A program made the translations under genes and the position numbers. Of a stretch of 6,414 nt of DNA, positions 1-5,913 are shown one piece after another. Every line of letters begins with the position of its first letter. Position 1 is the stretch's first letter. The stretch is from Bacteroidota bacterium (GTDB lineage Bacteria > Bacteroidota > Bacteroidia > Chitinophagales > Chitinophagaceae). The stretch lies in assembly GCA_947461985.1 (NCBI GenBank), contig CANHNT010000117.1, forward strand, positions 1 through 6,414, given 5' to 3'. Below the pieces are notes generated by a model, which was not told where the DNA came from, made no database searches, and saw only the letters and a list, made by a program, of their open reading frames with translations.

Positions 1-140
1 CTTATAGCGACTCTCAAACTTTGGTAAGGAAAAGCCTCACAAAGTTAAATAGTTGAACTGTGCCATAGCCGTTGTCGGTGTATAAAGTTTCAGACCTCGA
101 CCTCATAAAAAATGAACATCGTTCAACCTCCAACTAAATA
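1..140. other. Left-edge non-coding segment with hairpins
   Basis: No convincing gene is visible here. Bases 17-46 form a good hairpin: AACTTTG (17-23) pairs with CAAAGTT (40-46), and an inner TAAGG/CCTCA stem with one A-C mismatch and one bulged G closes a five-base loop. A second, longer-range inverted repeat pairs GTTGAAC (52-58) with GTTCAAC (121-127), with TAGTTG (50-55) and CAACTA (131-136) as an alternative. On the minus strand a 30-codon ATG frame runs from 106 down to 14 and includes LYTDNGYGTVQLF. On the plus strand a frame open at the left edge runs to a TGA at 54-56 and could be the tail of an upstream gene. GC is higher than in the flanking AT-rich leader. It may be a copy of a dispersed repeat, an RNA gene, or the remnant of a mobile element; I cannot tell which. 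Confidence 0.35.
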
Positions 141-143
141 AAA

Positions 144-172
144 ACCGTTAAAGAAAACTTAAGGTGTTTTTT
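144..172 (+). terminator. Weak Rho-independent terminator-like hairpin
   Basis: ACC (144-146) pairs with GGT (163-165) and TTAA (148-151) with TTAA (159-162), with G147 bulged and a seven-base loop. A run of six T (167-172) follows after a single G. The stem is short and only partly GC-paired, so termination would be weak. It would end a transcript entering from the left before the promoter of the 727-residue protein gene. The T-run overlaps the possible -33 element of that promoter, so the site may simply be AT-rich leader. Confidence 0.3.
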
Positions 173-196
173 GTAGTGTTTTTTATAATAAATTTG
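170..196 (+). promoter_or_regulatory. Bacteroidota-type promoter for the 727-residue protein gene
   Basis: TAAATTTG at 189-196 matches the Bacteroidota -7 consensus TAnnTTTG exactly. A TTTG at 170-173 could serve as the -33 element, but the 15-bp spacing is shorter than the usual 17-23 bp. Transcription would start near 201-204, giving a leader of roughly a dozen bases before the ATG at 216. There is no purine-rich Shine-Dalgarno sequence in that leader, which is normal for this phylum. Confidence 0.45.
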
Positions 197-215
197 CTAC
201 AACTACATATTTTAC

Positions 216-2399
216 ATGAAGAAACTATTTTTTGTTTTTACCATAACTGCTGTTTCGCTTTCGGCCTTTGCCCAAAAAGATAAAAGCGCTAAAAAAGACC
301 CATGGATGTCTGATGAATTATGGAATCCTATTCCTATTAATCGTCAATTATCACATGATAAAATTGATCGTTTGCAAAAGCAAATTGATGAGTTTGATGG
401 TAAATTAAATAAAGATATTAATTTATTTGGCAACGAGAAAGGCAGTAAAATGATTACGGATGCAGTCATTAAACGGGTGGACAGATTGCAAATCATTCTT
501 GAAAATTTGCCTATTGACCATTGGACCAAAGTGAAATATTTTTTGTTTTTAGAAGATGATGTAAAACAATGCTATAACGATATTGTAGCGAATAATGCCG
601 ATGCAAAATATTATCAAGATTTGATTCAAAATTTTGAAATTATTTTTAAAAAACAGCAAGATGGAGAAAGTTTATTGCCTTACATCAATGAAAATTTTAC
701 TCGTTCATTGTTTGGTAGCAGAAACATGTTTAAAGATGACAAAGCATCAGTAGCAGCTACTTACAATGAAATGGTTAAATTGTATCCTGATGAAATGTCT
801 AAACGATTTAATGAATTTGCTTATATGGATGCGGCTACAACGATGATGGCTTCGGTGGTAAAGAAAAATCCCAATATAATATTAAACTATGCAACGAGTA
901 CGGCTGCGGAGCGTAATGCAGTTAGAAAAAGTACAGATCCGTTGGTAATGAAAATAGTGAATATTGCCGACAATGCAAAAACGCCTTTAAAAGCAATTGT
1001 TTATTTAGATCAATTAAACAATGGGTCTATGACTTTAGAGCAAGTGAATGCCGTTACAGAAGACAATGCTTCATATTATAAAAGTTTGGTGCAACTGCGA
1101 TTGAAAGATAATCCGATGGCTAAAAAAGTAATAGAACGTGAAAGTAAATTACAAGCATTGGAATATGTAAGAACCATGAATGAATTGCATGAAGCGCAAG
1201 ACCCGATTCGTTTTAAATGCATTGAACCATTAACCGCAAAAGAAATTTATTTCTTATTGGTAATGTGTAGTGATGAAATTTATACCAGTACGTTTGTAGG
1301 TTCGTTTAATAGAATGTTGCCTAAAATGGCACCTTTAAAAGGCGATGTTTTTTTGCAAGAAATGAATATGGATAAGTTTAGAACCTTCATTCGGATGAGT
1401 GCTGGTTATAACAAATTAGATGAGTTTTTAGCAACCATGGATGAGCCAAGTAAAAATAATTTAATGGCTTCTTTTGTTCATAATATTGATAAAAATCCTG
1501 AAACAGATGTGGCTGATGCTGTAGATGTGGCTGACGCTTTTGGAAGTATAAAAGATGAAAATTTATTGTATTATTTATTGGAAGAATTAAAAAAAGATTA
1601 TGAAAGAACGTATCAAGAAAATAATAAACGTGGCTTGATTACGTATTTCTTGTTGAATACGTTATGCACATCAATAATCAATCCTGAAGAAACAAATGAT
1701 GATTTGCAAGCCCAATTAAAAGTTCCACCAATTAGTTTTGTATCTGATAAAAGTTTGTTAGATGCAAATGGTCGAGTAATTATGCAAACCTATTTTTATG
1801 GTGATGATGATGGAAAACAATCGTATGCAAGTTTTGTAAATAATTTTAAACCAGAAGAATGGAAAATAGAAAAAAGTCCCAAATGGACTACATTTACATC
1901 TACCAAAGGTTCTCCTGTAACTATGTATGCTAATTTGCCTTTAGAAGAGCCACAAGATGAAGAAGCTCAAAATGAGTTAAATGTAATGTTAGCAAAAAAT
2001 GGTGTAAAACCTTCTATTTTGGTGCATCGTGGGCACAGTTATCATTTATCAACTACATTAAAAAATGTTACATCCGATAATAAAATCATTGTATTAGGTT
2101 CATGTGGTGGTTATCACAATTTATCTTCTATTTTAGAAAAATCAGAAGATGCACACATCATTTCGAGTAAACAAACAGGAACCATGTTTGTAAACGACCC
2201 TATTGTTAGGGCCATTAATTCAAGATTAACTCAATCAAAAGATATAAATTGGATTGAATTATGGGAGGAAGTTGGTAAACAAATGAATACTCCTGCTTTG
2301 CAAGATAAATTTAATGATTACGTTCCTCCTCATAAAAACATGGGTGCATTGTTTTTAAAAGCCTTCAAAATTCAAATGAAAGATAATGGGTTGTTGTAA
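216..2399 (+). CDS. Exported protein with possible caspase-like C-terminal domain
   Basis: The 727-residue product begins with a clear Sec signal peptide (MKKLFFVFTITAVSLSAFA, cleavage probably before Gln20), so the mature protein is periplasmic or secreted. There is no lipobox Cys. Residues about 30-500 are rich in predicted helix (many Leu/Lys/Glu heptad-like stretches) and resemble a helical-repeat scaffold, though I recognise no named repeat. From about residue 505 the character becomes alternating strand and helix: a strand around 521-528, ILVHRGHSYH with His604 and His607, then about 20 residues later IIVLGSCGG with Cys630. A hydrophobic strand ending in a Gly-His pair, followed by a hydrophobic strand ending in Ser/Ala-Cys-Gly, is the usual active-site layout of clan CD cysteine peptidases (caspase, gingipain, CHAT), so His607/Cys630 would be the candidate dyad. 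This is inference from pattern, not a family match. The ATG at 216 is supported by the signal peptide and the promoter just upstream. The closely following membrane-protein gene may be co-transcribed. Confidence 0.9.
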   Translation: MKKLFFVFTITAVSLSAFAQKDKSAKKDPWMSDELWNPIPINRQLSHDKIDRLQKQIDEFDGKLNKDINLFGNEKGSKMITDAVIKRVDRLQIILENLPIDHWTKVKYFLFLEDDVKQCYNDIVANNADAKYYQDLIQNFEIIFKKQQDGESLLPYINENFTRSLFGSRNMFKDDKASVAATYNEMVKLYPDEMSKRFNEFAYMDAATTMMASVVKKNPNIILNYATSTAAERNAVRKSTDPLVMKIVNIADNAKTPLKAIVYLDQLNNGSMTLEQVNAVTEDNASYYKSLVQLRLKDNPMAKKVIERESKLQALEYVRTMNELHEAQDPIRFKCIEPLTAKEIYFLLVMCSDEIYTSTFVGSFNRMLPKMAPLKGDVFLQEMNMDKFRTFIRMSAGYNKLDEFLATMDEPSKNNLMASFVHNIDKNPETDVADAVDVADAFGSIKDENLLYYLLEELKKDYERTYQENNKRGLITYFLLNTLCTSIINPEETNDDLQAQLKVPPISFVSDKSLLDANGRVIMQTYFYGDDDGKQSYASFVNNFKPEEWKIEKSPKWTTFTSTKGSPVTMYANLPLEEPQDEEAQNELNVMLAKNGVKPSILVHRGHSYHLSTTLKNVTSDNKIIVLGSCGGYHNLSSILEKSEDAHIISSKQTGTMFVNDPIVRAINSRLTQSKDINWIELWEEVGKQMNTPALQDKFNDYVPPHKNMGALFLKAFKIQMKDNGLL
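1506..1538 (+). repeat. Short in-gene direct repeat (15 bp twice)
   Basis: GATGTGGCTGATGCT at 1506-1520 recurs at 1524-1538 with one change (T to C), giving an 18-bp period. It encodes DVADA twice (residues 431-435 and 437-441) inside the helical region of the exported protein. It is an in-frame local duplication with no sign of disrupting the gene. Confidence 0.7.
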
Positions 2400-2422
2400 A
2401 TTTTATTATTAAAGTATATTTA
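2393..2422 (+). promoter_or_regulatory. Possible promoter for the VWA-like membrane protein gene
   Basis: TATATTTA at 2415-2422 matches seven of eight positions of the extended -7 consensus TAnnTTTG, differing only in the last base. A TTG at 2394-2396 lies 18 bp upstream, within the normal spacing for a Bacteroidota -33 element, and overlaps the end of the preceding gene. The distance to the TTG start codon (2446) is suitable. In such AT-rich DNA a match of this quality can arise by chance, so read-through from the upstream gene is equally possible. Confidence 0.25.
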
Positions 2423-2445
2423 CATTTTTATAGAATTACATTGAA

Positions 2446-4527
2446 TTGAATTTTTCTTTTTCATATCCAGCATGGTTTATCATCTTCTGCCTATTAGTGG
2501 GAGCTGTCTTTTCCTTTGCATTATATGTAAAAAAGAAAAATGCCTTTCCATTTACTTGGCAATTTATTTTAGTGATATTGTCTCGATTTTTAATCGGAGC
2601 AATCTTAACGTTTTTATTATTGTCGCCAATTTTAAACTATTTACAAAAAAAGGAAGACAAGCCAACGATTGCTTTTATTCAAGATAATTCGGCTTCTATA
2701 AAAAATGCATTTAAAAAAATAGACAGCGTAGCTTATCAAAAAAATGTACGCGATTTAATTACTGAATTGCAAAAAGAGTATAATGTTAAAACGTTTTCAT
2801 TAGGCAATCAATTAAGGGATAGTTTGCATTTTCAATATAATGAAAATGGCAGTGATTTATCAACTCCTTTAGAAACCATCATGACTACCTTGGAAAATGA
2901 AAATTTAGGTGCTGTCATTTTAGCATCTGATGGAATTTATAATAAAGGAACTTCTCCATTAAATAGTACGTATCCATTTAAAGGTGTTGTGTATTCAATT
3001 GGATTAGGAGATACAACCATACAACGAGATGCTTTAGTAGCAAGGGTTTTCGCAAATAAAATTGTTTATTTAGGAGATCAATTTGCCATTCGAAGTGACG
3101 TGTCGGCTTATGCTTGCAAAGGTTCGTCGGTCAATGTTTCGGTGTTTAGCCATTCGGCTAATAGGGTAGTGGCAACGCAAAATTTTTCGGTAACAGAGGA
3201 TCGTTTTTCAAAGTCAATTGAAACCATTATTGATGCTCGTTCGGTGGGTGTTCAACATTATACAATCTCTATTTCAAAAGTTGATGGGGAACAAAATATT
3301 GCCAACAACGCACAAGATGTGTATGTGGAAGTGATGGACAGTAAAGAAAATGTGTTGGTTGTTGCCAATGCACCCCATCCAGATATTTTTGCATTGAAGG
3401 AAGCTTTAACTAAAAATAAAAATTTTAAAGTAGATATTAAAACAGCACAAAAAGTAGAAGCCAATATTAGCGACTATAATTTAGTGATTTTACACAATTT
3501 GCCTTCGGTAAATTACAATGCAAACAGCATCATAGAGCAAGCAAAAAAACGAGGGATTTCATTGTGGTTTTTTACTGGTTCGCAAACTGCCATTCCTTTA
3601 TTTAATCAAGCTCAAACTTGCTTGCAAATAACTCCAAGAGGAATGTCATTAAATGATGCTTCTGCTAATTTAAATAAAGATTTCTCATATTTTACATTAT
3701 CAAATACAACAGGTTTGTTGCAATTGCCTCCATTAGCAACCCCTTTTGGAGAGTATACAACAGGTGCCAATACTCAAGTTTTAATGACGCAAAAAATTGG
3801 TTCTGTCAATACCAATTATCCATTATGGATTGTGCAACAAAACAATGGTGGGCGAATTGGAGTAACAACAGGGGAAGGCTTGTGGCGTTGGCGTTTATAT
3901 GATTATCAGCAACACAAAAATCAAAATTTGGTGGATGAATATATCCTTAAAACAGCCCAGTTTTTATCTGTCAAGCACGATAAAAAACAATTCAGAACAA
4001 CGCTACAAAAATCGGTTTTTACAGAAAGCGAACCGATTACGTTTGATGCTGAATTATATAACGAAAACTACGAACTCATCAATACACCTGATGTAAATTT
4101 AACCATCACAGATGAAACCAATATCAAGAAAACATATACTTTAAACAAAGAAGGAAATTCATATTCATTGTCGTTAGGAAATTTAGCAGCAGGTAAATAT
4201 GAGTACACAAGTCAAACCGCTTACAATGGAAAAAATTATTCAGCTTCAGGAAACTTTTCAGTTGTCGCAATCAATATTGAAGATGTAAATACAACAGCCG
4301 ATTTTGGAATGTTAAATCAATTGGCTAAAAACTATGGAGGTGAGTTTATATATCCTTCAGAAATCATGTCGATAAAAGATAAAATAAAAAATAATCAAGC
4401 CGTTAAAACCATTTTAAGAACACAAGTAAATACAGAGCCACTCATTAATTGGAAATGGTTATTTGGATTATTAATATTGCTACTTTCGTTAGAATGGTTT
4501 ATTCGAAAATACACGGGGAATTATTAA
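2446..4527 (+). CDS. VWA/GATase1-like inner-membrane protein (TTG start)
   Basis: The product has 693 residues. Two hydrophobic segments (about 9-28 and 40-63) are followed by a periplasmic or cytosolic body and a final membrane segment near 670-688 (WLFGLLILLLSLEWF), so it is an integral inner-membrane protein. A VWA-like region starts at about 72: the strand TIAFIQ leads into D80-N-S82-A-S84, a complete DxSxS metal-site motif, and VILASDG with Asp162 is the later acidic loop. A beta-rich stretch (about 200-295) follows. Then ENVLVVANAPHPD (from 301) opens a region resembling the GATase1-like domain found in Bacteroidota VWA membrane proteins, ending in GLWRWRLYDY (478-487), the most recognisable signature. 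No nucleophile Cys of true glutamine amidotransferases is evident, so this part is probably non-catalytic. Residues about 520-620 look Ig-like. An in-frame TAG at 2431 and the lack of any in-frame ATG before the VWA strand force the TTG at 2446. The role is unknown; related proteins sit near BatA-type envelope genes. Confidence 0.9.
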   Translation: MNFSFSYPAWFIIFCLLVGAVFSFALYVKKKNAFPFTWQFILVILSRFLIGAILTFLLLSPILNYLQKKEDKPTIAFIQDNSASIKNAFKKIDSVAYQKNVRDLITELQKEYNVKTFSLGNQLRDSLHFQYNENGSDLSTPLETIMTTLENENLGAVILASDGIYNKGTSPLNSTYPFKGVVYSIGLGDTTIQRDALVARVFANKIVYLGDQFAIRSDVSAYACKGSSVNVSVFSHSANRVVATQNFSVTEDRFSKSIETIIDARSVGVQHYTISISKVDGEQNIANNAQDVYVEVMDSKENVLVVANAPHPDIFALKEALTKNKNFKVDIKTAQKVEANISDYNLVILHNLPSVNYNANSIIEQAKKRGISLWFFTGSQTAIPLFNQAQTCLQITPRGMSLNDASANLNKDFSYFTLSNTTGLLQLPPLATPFGEYTTGANTQVLMTQKIGSVNTNYPLWIVQQNNGGRIGVTTGEGLWRWRLYDYQQHKNQNLVDEYILKTAQFLSVKHDKKQFRTTLQKSVFTESEPITFDAELYNENYELINTPDVNLTITDETNIKKTYTLNKEGNSYSLSLGNLAAGKYEYTSQTAYNGKNYSASGNFSVVAINIEDVNTTADFGMLNQLAKNYGGEFIYPSEIMSIKDKIKNNQAVKTILRTQVNTEPLINWKWLFGLLILLLSLEWFIRKYTGNY

Positions 4528-4540
4528 TTCCTTTTAGTTA

Positions 4541-4570
4541 ACTCTCCTAAAGGAGAGGGTTAGGGTGAGG
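4541..4570. repeat. Intergenic hairpin repeat between convergent genes
   Basis: CTCTCC (4542-4547) and GGAGAG (4552-4557) form a perfect six-pair stem with a TAAA loop, followed by GGTTAGGGTGAGG. It is much more G-rich than its surroundings. From memory, sequences of the form CTCTCC-loop-GGAGAGGGTTGGGGTGAGG are dispersed between genes in many Bacteroidota genomes. It lies 14 bases after the stop of the membrane-protein gene and 4 bases from the stop of the opposite-strand gene. It may therefore act as a shared transcription end or roadblock, but neither side has the immediate T-run of a classic terminator. Confidence 0.6.
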
Positions 4571-4574
4571 TTTA

Positions 4575-5030
4575 TTATTGAGGCAACTCAACTGAGATGT
4601 CAACTATTTCTTCATTTTCAAACCAAATGGTCAAACCAATATTGTCGTAAGTGTAAACATATTCTGGCAAATCTTTTTCGATTTTTAAATCCATTTTAAT
4701 TTTATTGGCAGCGTAATAGGCTTCAATGTTATCAACGATCGTTGTTTTATTTTCTTTTCTAAAATCAATCCCATTAAACAATAGATTATTAGAGTGAATC
4801 GACAAATATTCAAAATCTTTTCCATCGTAATGAAGGAAAACAGAAATATCTTGTTGGTCAAAATATAATTCTACCGAATGAAAACCATCGCCTTCATCTA
4901 TTACTTCTCTAGTTTCTGGTTTGCCTAAAATAGCAACAATTTCTTCTTCTGTGCTTGTGAAACTAATATTTCCCATTCCTTTATTCGGAACAAATGTTTT
5001 CATTAAATTGATTGCTTCTGAATTAGACAT
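4575..5030 (-). CDS. Small soluble two-repeat protein, function unknown
   Basis: The product has 151 residues and no signal peptide or membrane segment, so it is probably cytosolic and acidic. It appears to consist of two related halves. Residues about 22-80 run I-x-F-T-S-T-E-E-E-I-V-A-I-L-G-K-P, then a strand with LYFDQQDISVFLHYDGKDFEYLSI. Residues about 84-149 run L-F-N-G-I-D-F-R-K-E-N-K-T-T-I-V, then EYVYTYDNIGLTIWFENEEIVDISVEL. The pattern, in which a short strand and a helix with LGKP are followed by a beta meander, recalls the BamE/SmpA or beta-lactamase-inhibitor-protein-like fold in tandem, but this is inference. I do not recognise a named family. The ATG at 5030 (reverse strand) is the only good start before the AT-rich divergent region. 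Immunity or stress proteins of similar size exist, but no toxin partner is visible here. Confidence 0.8.
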   Translation of the reverse strand: MSNSEAINLMKTFVPNKGMGNISFTSTEEEIVAILGKPETREVIDEGDGFHSVELYFDQQDISVFLHYDGKDFEYLSIHSNNLLFNGIDFRKENKTTIVDNIEAYYAANKIKMDLKIEKDLPEYVYTYDNIGLTIWFENEEIVDISVELPQ

Positions 5031-5123
5031 TTTTTTATTTTTTGTAAAGATAGATATTGTTGGATTAAATTAAATGTAATATTATCATGAATTTTATTTG
5101 CATAAATTTATTACATTTACAAT
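5031..5123. promoter_or_regulatory. Divergent promoter region, weak elements
   Basis: These 93 AT-rich bases separate two divergent genes and must hold both of their promoters. For the minus-strand gene, the reverse complement of 5045-5052 reads TATCTTTA, close to the -7 consensus TAnnTTTG. For the toxin-antitoxin pair, TAAATTTA (5103-5110) and TACATTTA (5112-5119) are similar near-matches. I see no convincing -33 TTG at correct spacing for any of them and no clear operator palindrome. Confidence 0.3.
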
Positions 5124-5417
5124 ATGAATTTGAATACTTCAGAACTTTATTTAATTAAACAGTACTTTAAAACACAGCCTGTTTTAAATGCTTATTTATT
5201 TGGTTCATATAGTAGAGGAGATGCAAATATAAAAAGTGACATAGATATATTAGTTGATTTAGATTATTCTAAAAAAATTGGATTGCATTTTATTCAAATG
5301 AAAATTGAGTTAGAAAAATTATTGCATACTGAAGTTGATTTAGTTTCTTCAAATGGGTTGTCAAAATATATAAAACCAATAGTAGACAATGAAAAAATAT
5401 TAATTTATGCGAAGTGA
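5124..5417 (+). CDS. mntA: MntA-like nucleotidyltransferase antitoxin (type VII TA)
   Basis: The 97-residue product is a minimal nucleotidyltransferase (MNT fold). The defining GSx10DxD motif is intact: Gly27-Ser28, then Arg31-Gly32, Ser38, Asp39 and Asp41, with the third metal-binding carboxylate most likely Asp72 in EVDLVSS. Length and motif match the MntA family, whose studied members neutralise HepT by transferring AMP groups from ATP to a tyrosine of the toxin. With all catalytic residues present, the protein should be active. It is the first gene of a two-gene operon: its last codons overlap the toxin start by 11 bp (5407-5417), implying translational coupling. The gene is very AT-rich (about 24% GC over 5161-5400 by hand count), lower than neighbouring housekeeping-type genes, which suggests horizontal acquisition. 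The alternative name is the DNA polymerase beta-like nucleotidyltransferase domain protein. Confidence 0.92.
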   Translation: MNLNTSELYLIKQYFKTQPVLNAYLFGSYSRGDANIKSDIDILVDLDYSKKIGLHFIQMKIELEKLLHTEVDLVSSNGLSKYIKPIVDNEKILIYAK

Positions 5418-5751
5418 ATTAGGAGATAAAATTAGGCTTCAACATATTTCTGATGCAATCATTGAAATTGAAAAATATATTGTAGATGTTACATTTGAAG
5501 ATTTTAATCAAAACTCTATGATGCGTTTTGCGTCTATAAAACAAATGGAAATTATAGGGGAAGCTACAAATCATTTATCTAACAATTTAAAATCAACTTA
5601 TACAAACATTGATTGGGTTCAAATAATTGGAATGAGAAATGTATTTGTACATGAATATTTTGGAATAGATGCTGTATTAGTTTGGGAAATCATCAAAGAG
5701 GATATTCAAGAATTGAAAAAAGAAATTGAACATATTTTGAGTTTGATGTAA
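5407..5751 (+). CDS. hepT: HepT-like HEPN ribonuclease toxin (DUF86, type VII TA)
   Basis: The 114-residue all-helical product belongs to the DUF86/HepT group of HEPN ribonucleases. The catalytic RX4HXY motif is complete: Arg77, His82 and Tyr84 in GMRNVFVHEYFG. The conserved helix EIIGEA (48-53) and the N-terminal RLQHISDAI stretch (10-18) are also typical. HepT toxins act as dimers in the cytosol and cleave RNA when free; in studied systems the cognate MntA AMPylates the motif tyrosine (here Tyr84) to silence it. The ATG at 5407 lies inside the end of the upstream antitoxin gene, in another frame, and gives the usual HepT N-terminus. No truncation or missing catalytic residue is seen, so the toxin should be functional and the module intact. 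GC is about 26% by hand count, matching its partner. Confidence 0.93.
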   Translation: MRSELGDKIRLQHISDAIIEIEKYIVDVTFEDFNQNSMMRFASIKQMEIIGEATNHLSNNLKSTYTNIDWVQIIGMRNVFVHEYFGIDAVLVWEIIKEDIQELKKEIEHILSLM

Positions 5752-5772
5752 ATTTAAACTGCTTATGATTTA

Positions 5773-5815
5773 TAATTCGTAATTAATTTTAACCATTCAT
5801 AACTCATAATAAACT
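5773..5815. repeat. Degenerate direct repeat, copy 1
   Basis: A roughly 43-base AT-rich unit beginning TAATTCGTAATTAATTTTAA and ending ATAATAAACT is repeated with few changes at 5841-5884. The spacing between units is 25 bases. It contains AATTAATT and TTCATAA/TTATGA-type inverted pieces, so each copy or the pair may fold. It follows the toxin gene by 21 bases and could serve as a transcript end. Similar strings of AATTCATAATT are common between genes in Flavobacteriia, from memory. Confidence 0.6.
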
Positions 5816-5840
5816 CAATTCCTTGATAACAGACAACTCG

Positions 5841-5884
5841 TAATTCATAATTAATTTAACCCATTCATAATTCATAATAAAACT
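5841..5884. repeat. Degenerate direct repeat, copy 2
   Basis: This second copy of the unit at 5773-5815 starts TAATTCATAATTAATTTAAC and ends ATAATAAAACT. It differs by a few substitutions and one-base indels. It lies 29 bases upstream of the SPFH gene start, so any promoter of that gene overlaps its end: TATTTTTA at 5886-5893 is a near-match to the -7 consensus but has no clear -33 partner. Confidence 0.6.
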
Positions 5885-5913
5885 GTATTTTTACTTTCTA
5901 AATTATAAAAACA

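Noticed and set aside
14..106. 30-codon minus-strand frame as a real small gene
   Set aside because: It overlaps the 17-46 hairpin, has no promoter-like element that I can see, and its product cannot be tied to a family; it is kept only as a note in the left-edge segment.
50..136. Integron attC-like recombination site
   Set aside because: The GTTGAAC/GTTCAAC pair superficially resembles attC outer boxes, but the inner boxes and bulged bases of attC are not evident and no integrase or cassette array is present.
344..529. 61-codon minus-strand frame inside the exported-protein gene
   Set aside because: It lies wholly antisense within a well-supported gene, has no promoter or family resemblance, and its composition is the mirror of the sense codons.
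2472..2687. 71-codon plus-strand frame in another reading frame of the membrane-protein gene
   Set aside because: The overlapping frame encodes recognisable membrane segments and the DxSxS motif; this one shows no domain and is a shadow.
3258..3464. 68-codon minus-strand frame inside the membrane-protein gene
   Set aside because: Antisense shadow with no start context or recognisable protein feature.
3899..4096. 65-codon plus-strand frame inside the membrane-protein gene
   Set aside because: It is out of frame with the GATase1-like region, which continues intact through the same bases; the frame has low-complexity Asn/Ser/Lys content only.
5751..5913. CRISPR-like repeats
   Set aside because: There are only two degenerate AT-rich units with no conserved repeat sequence, no series of equal spacers and no cas genes.
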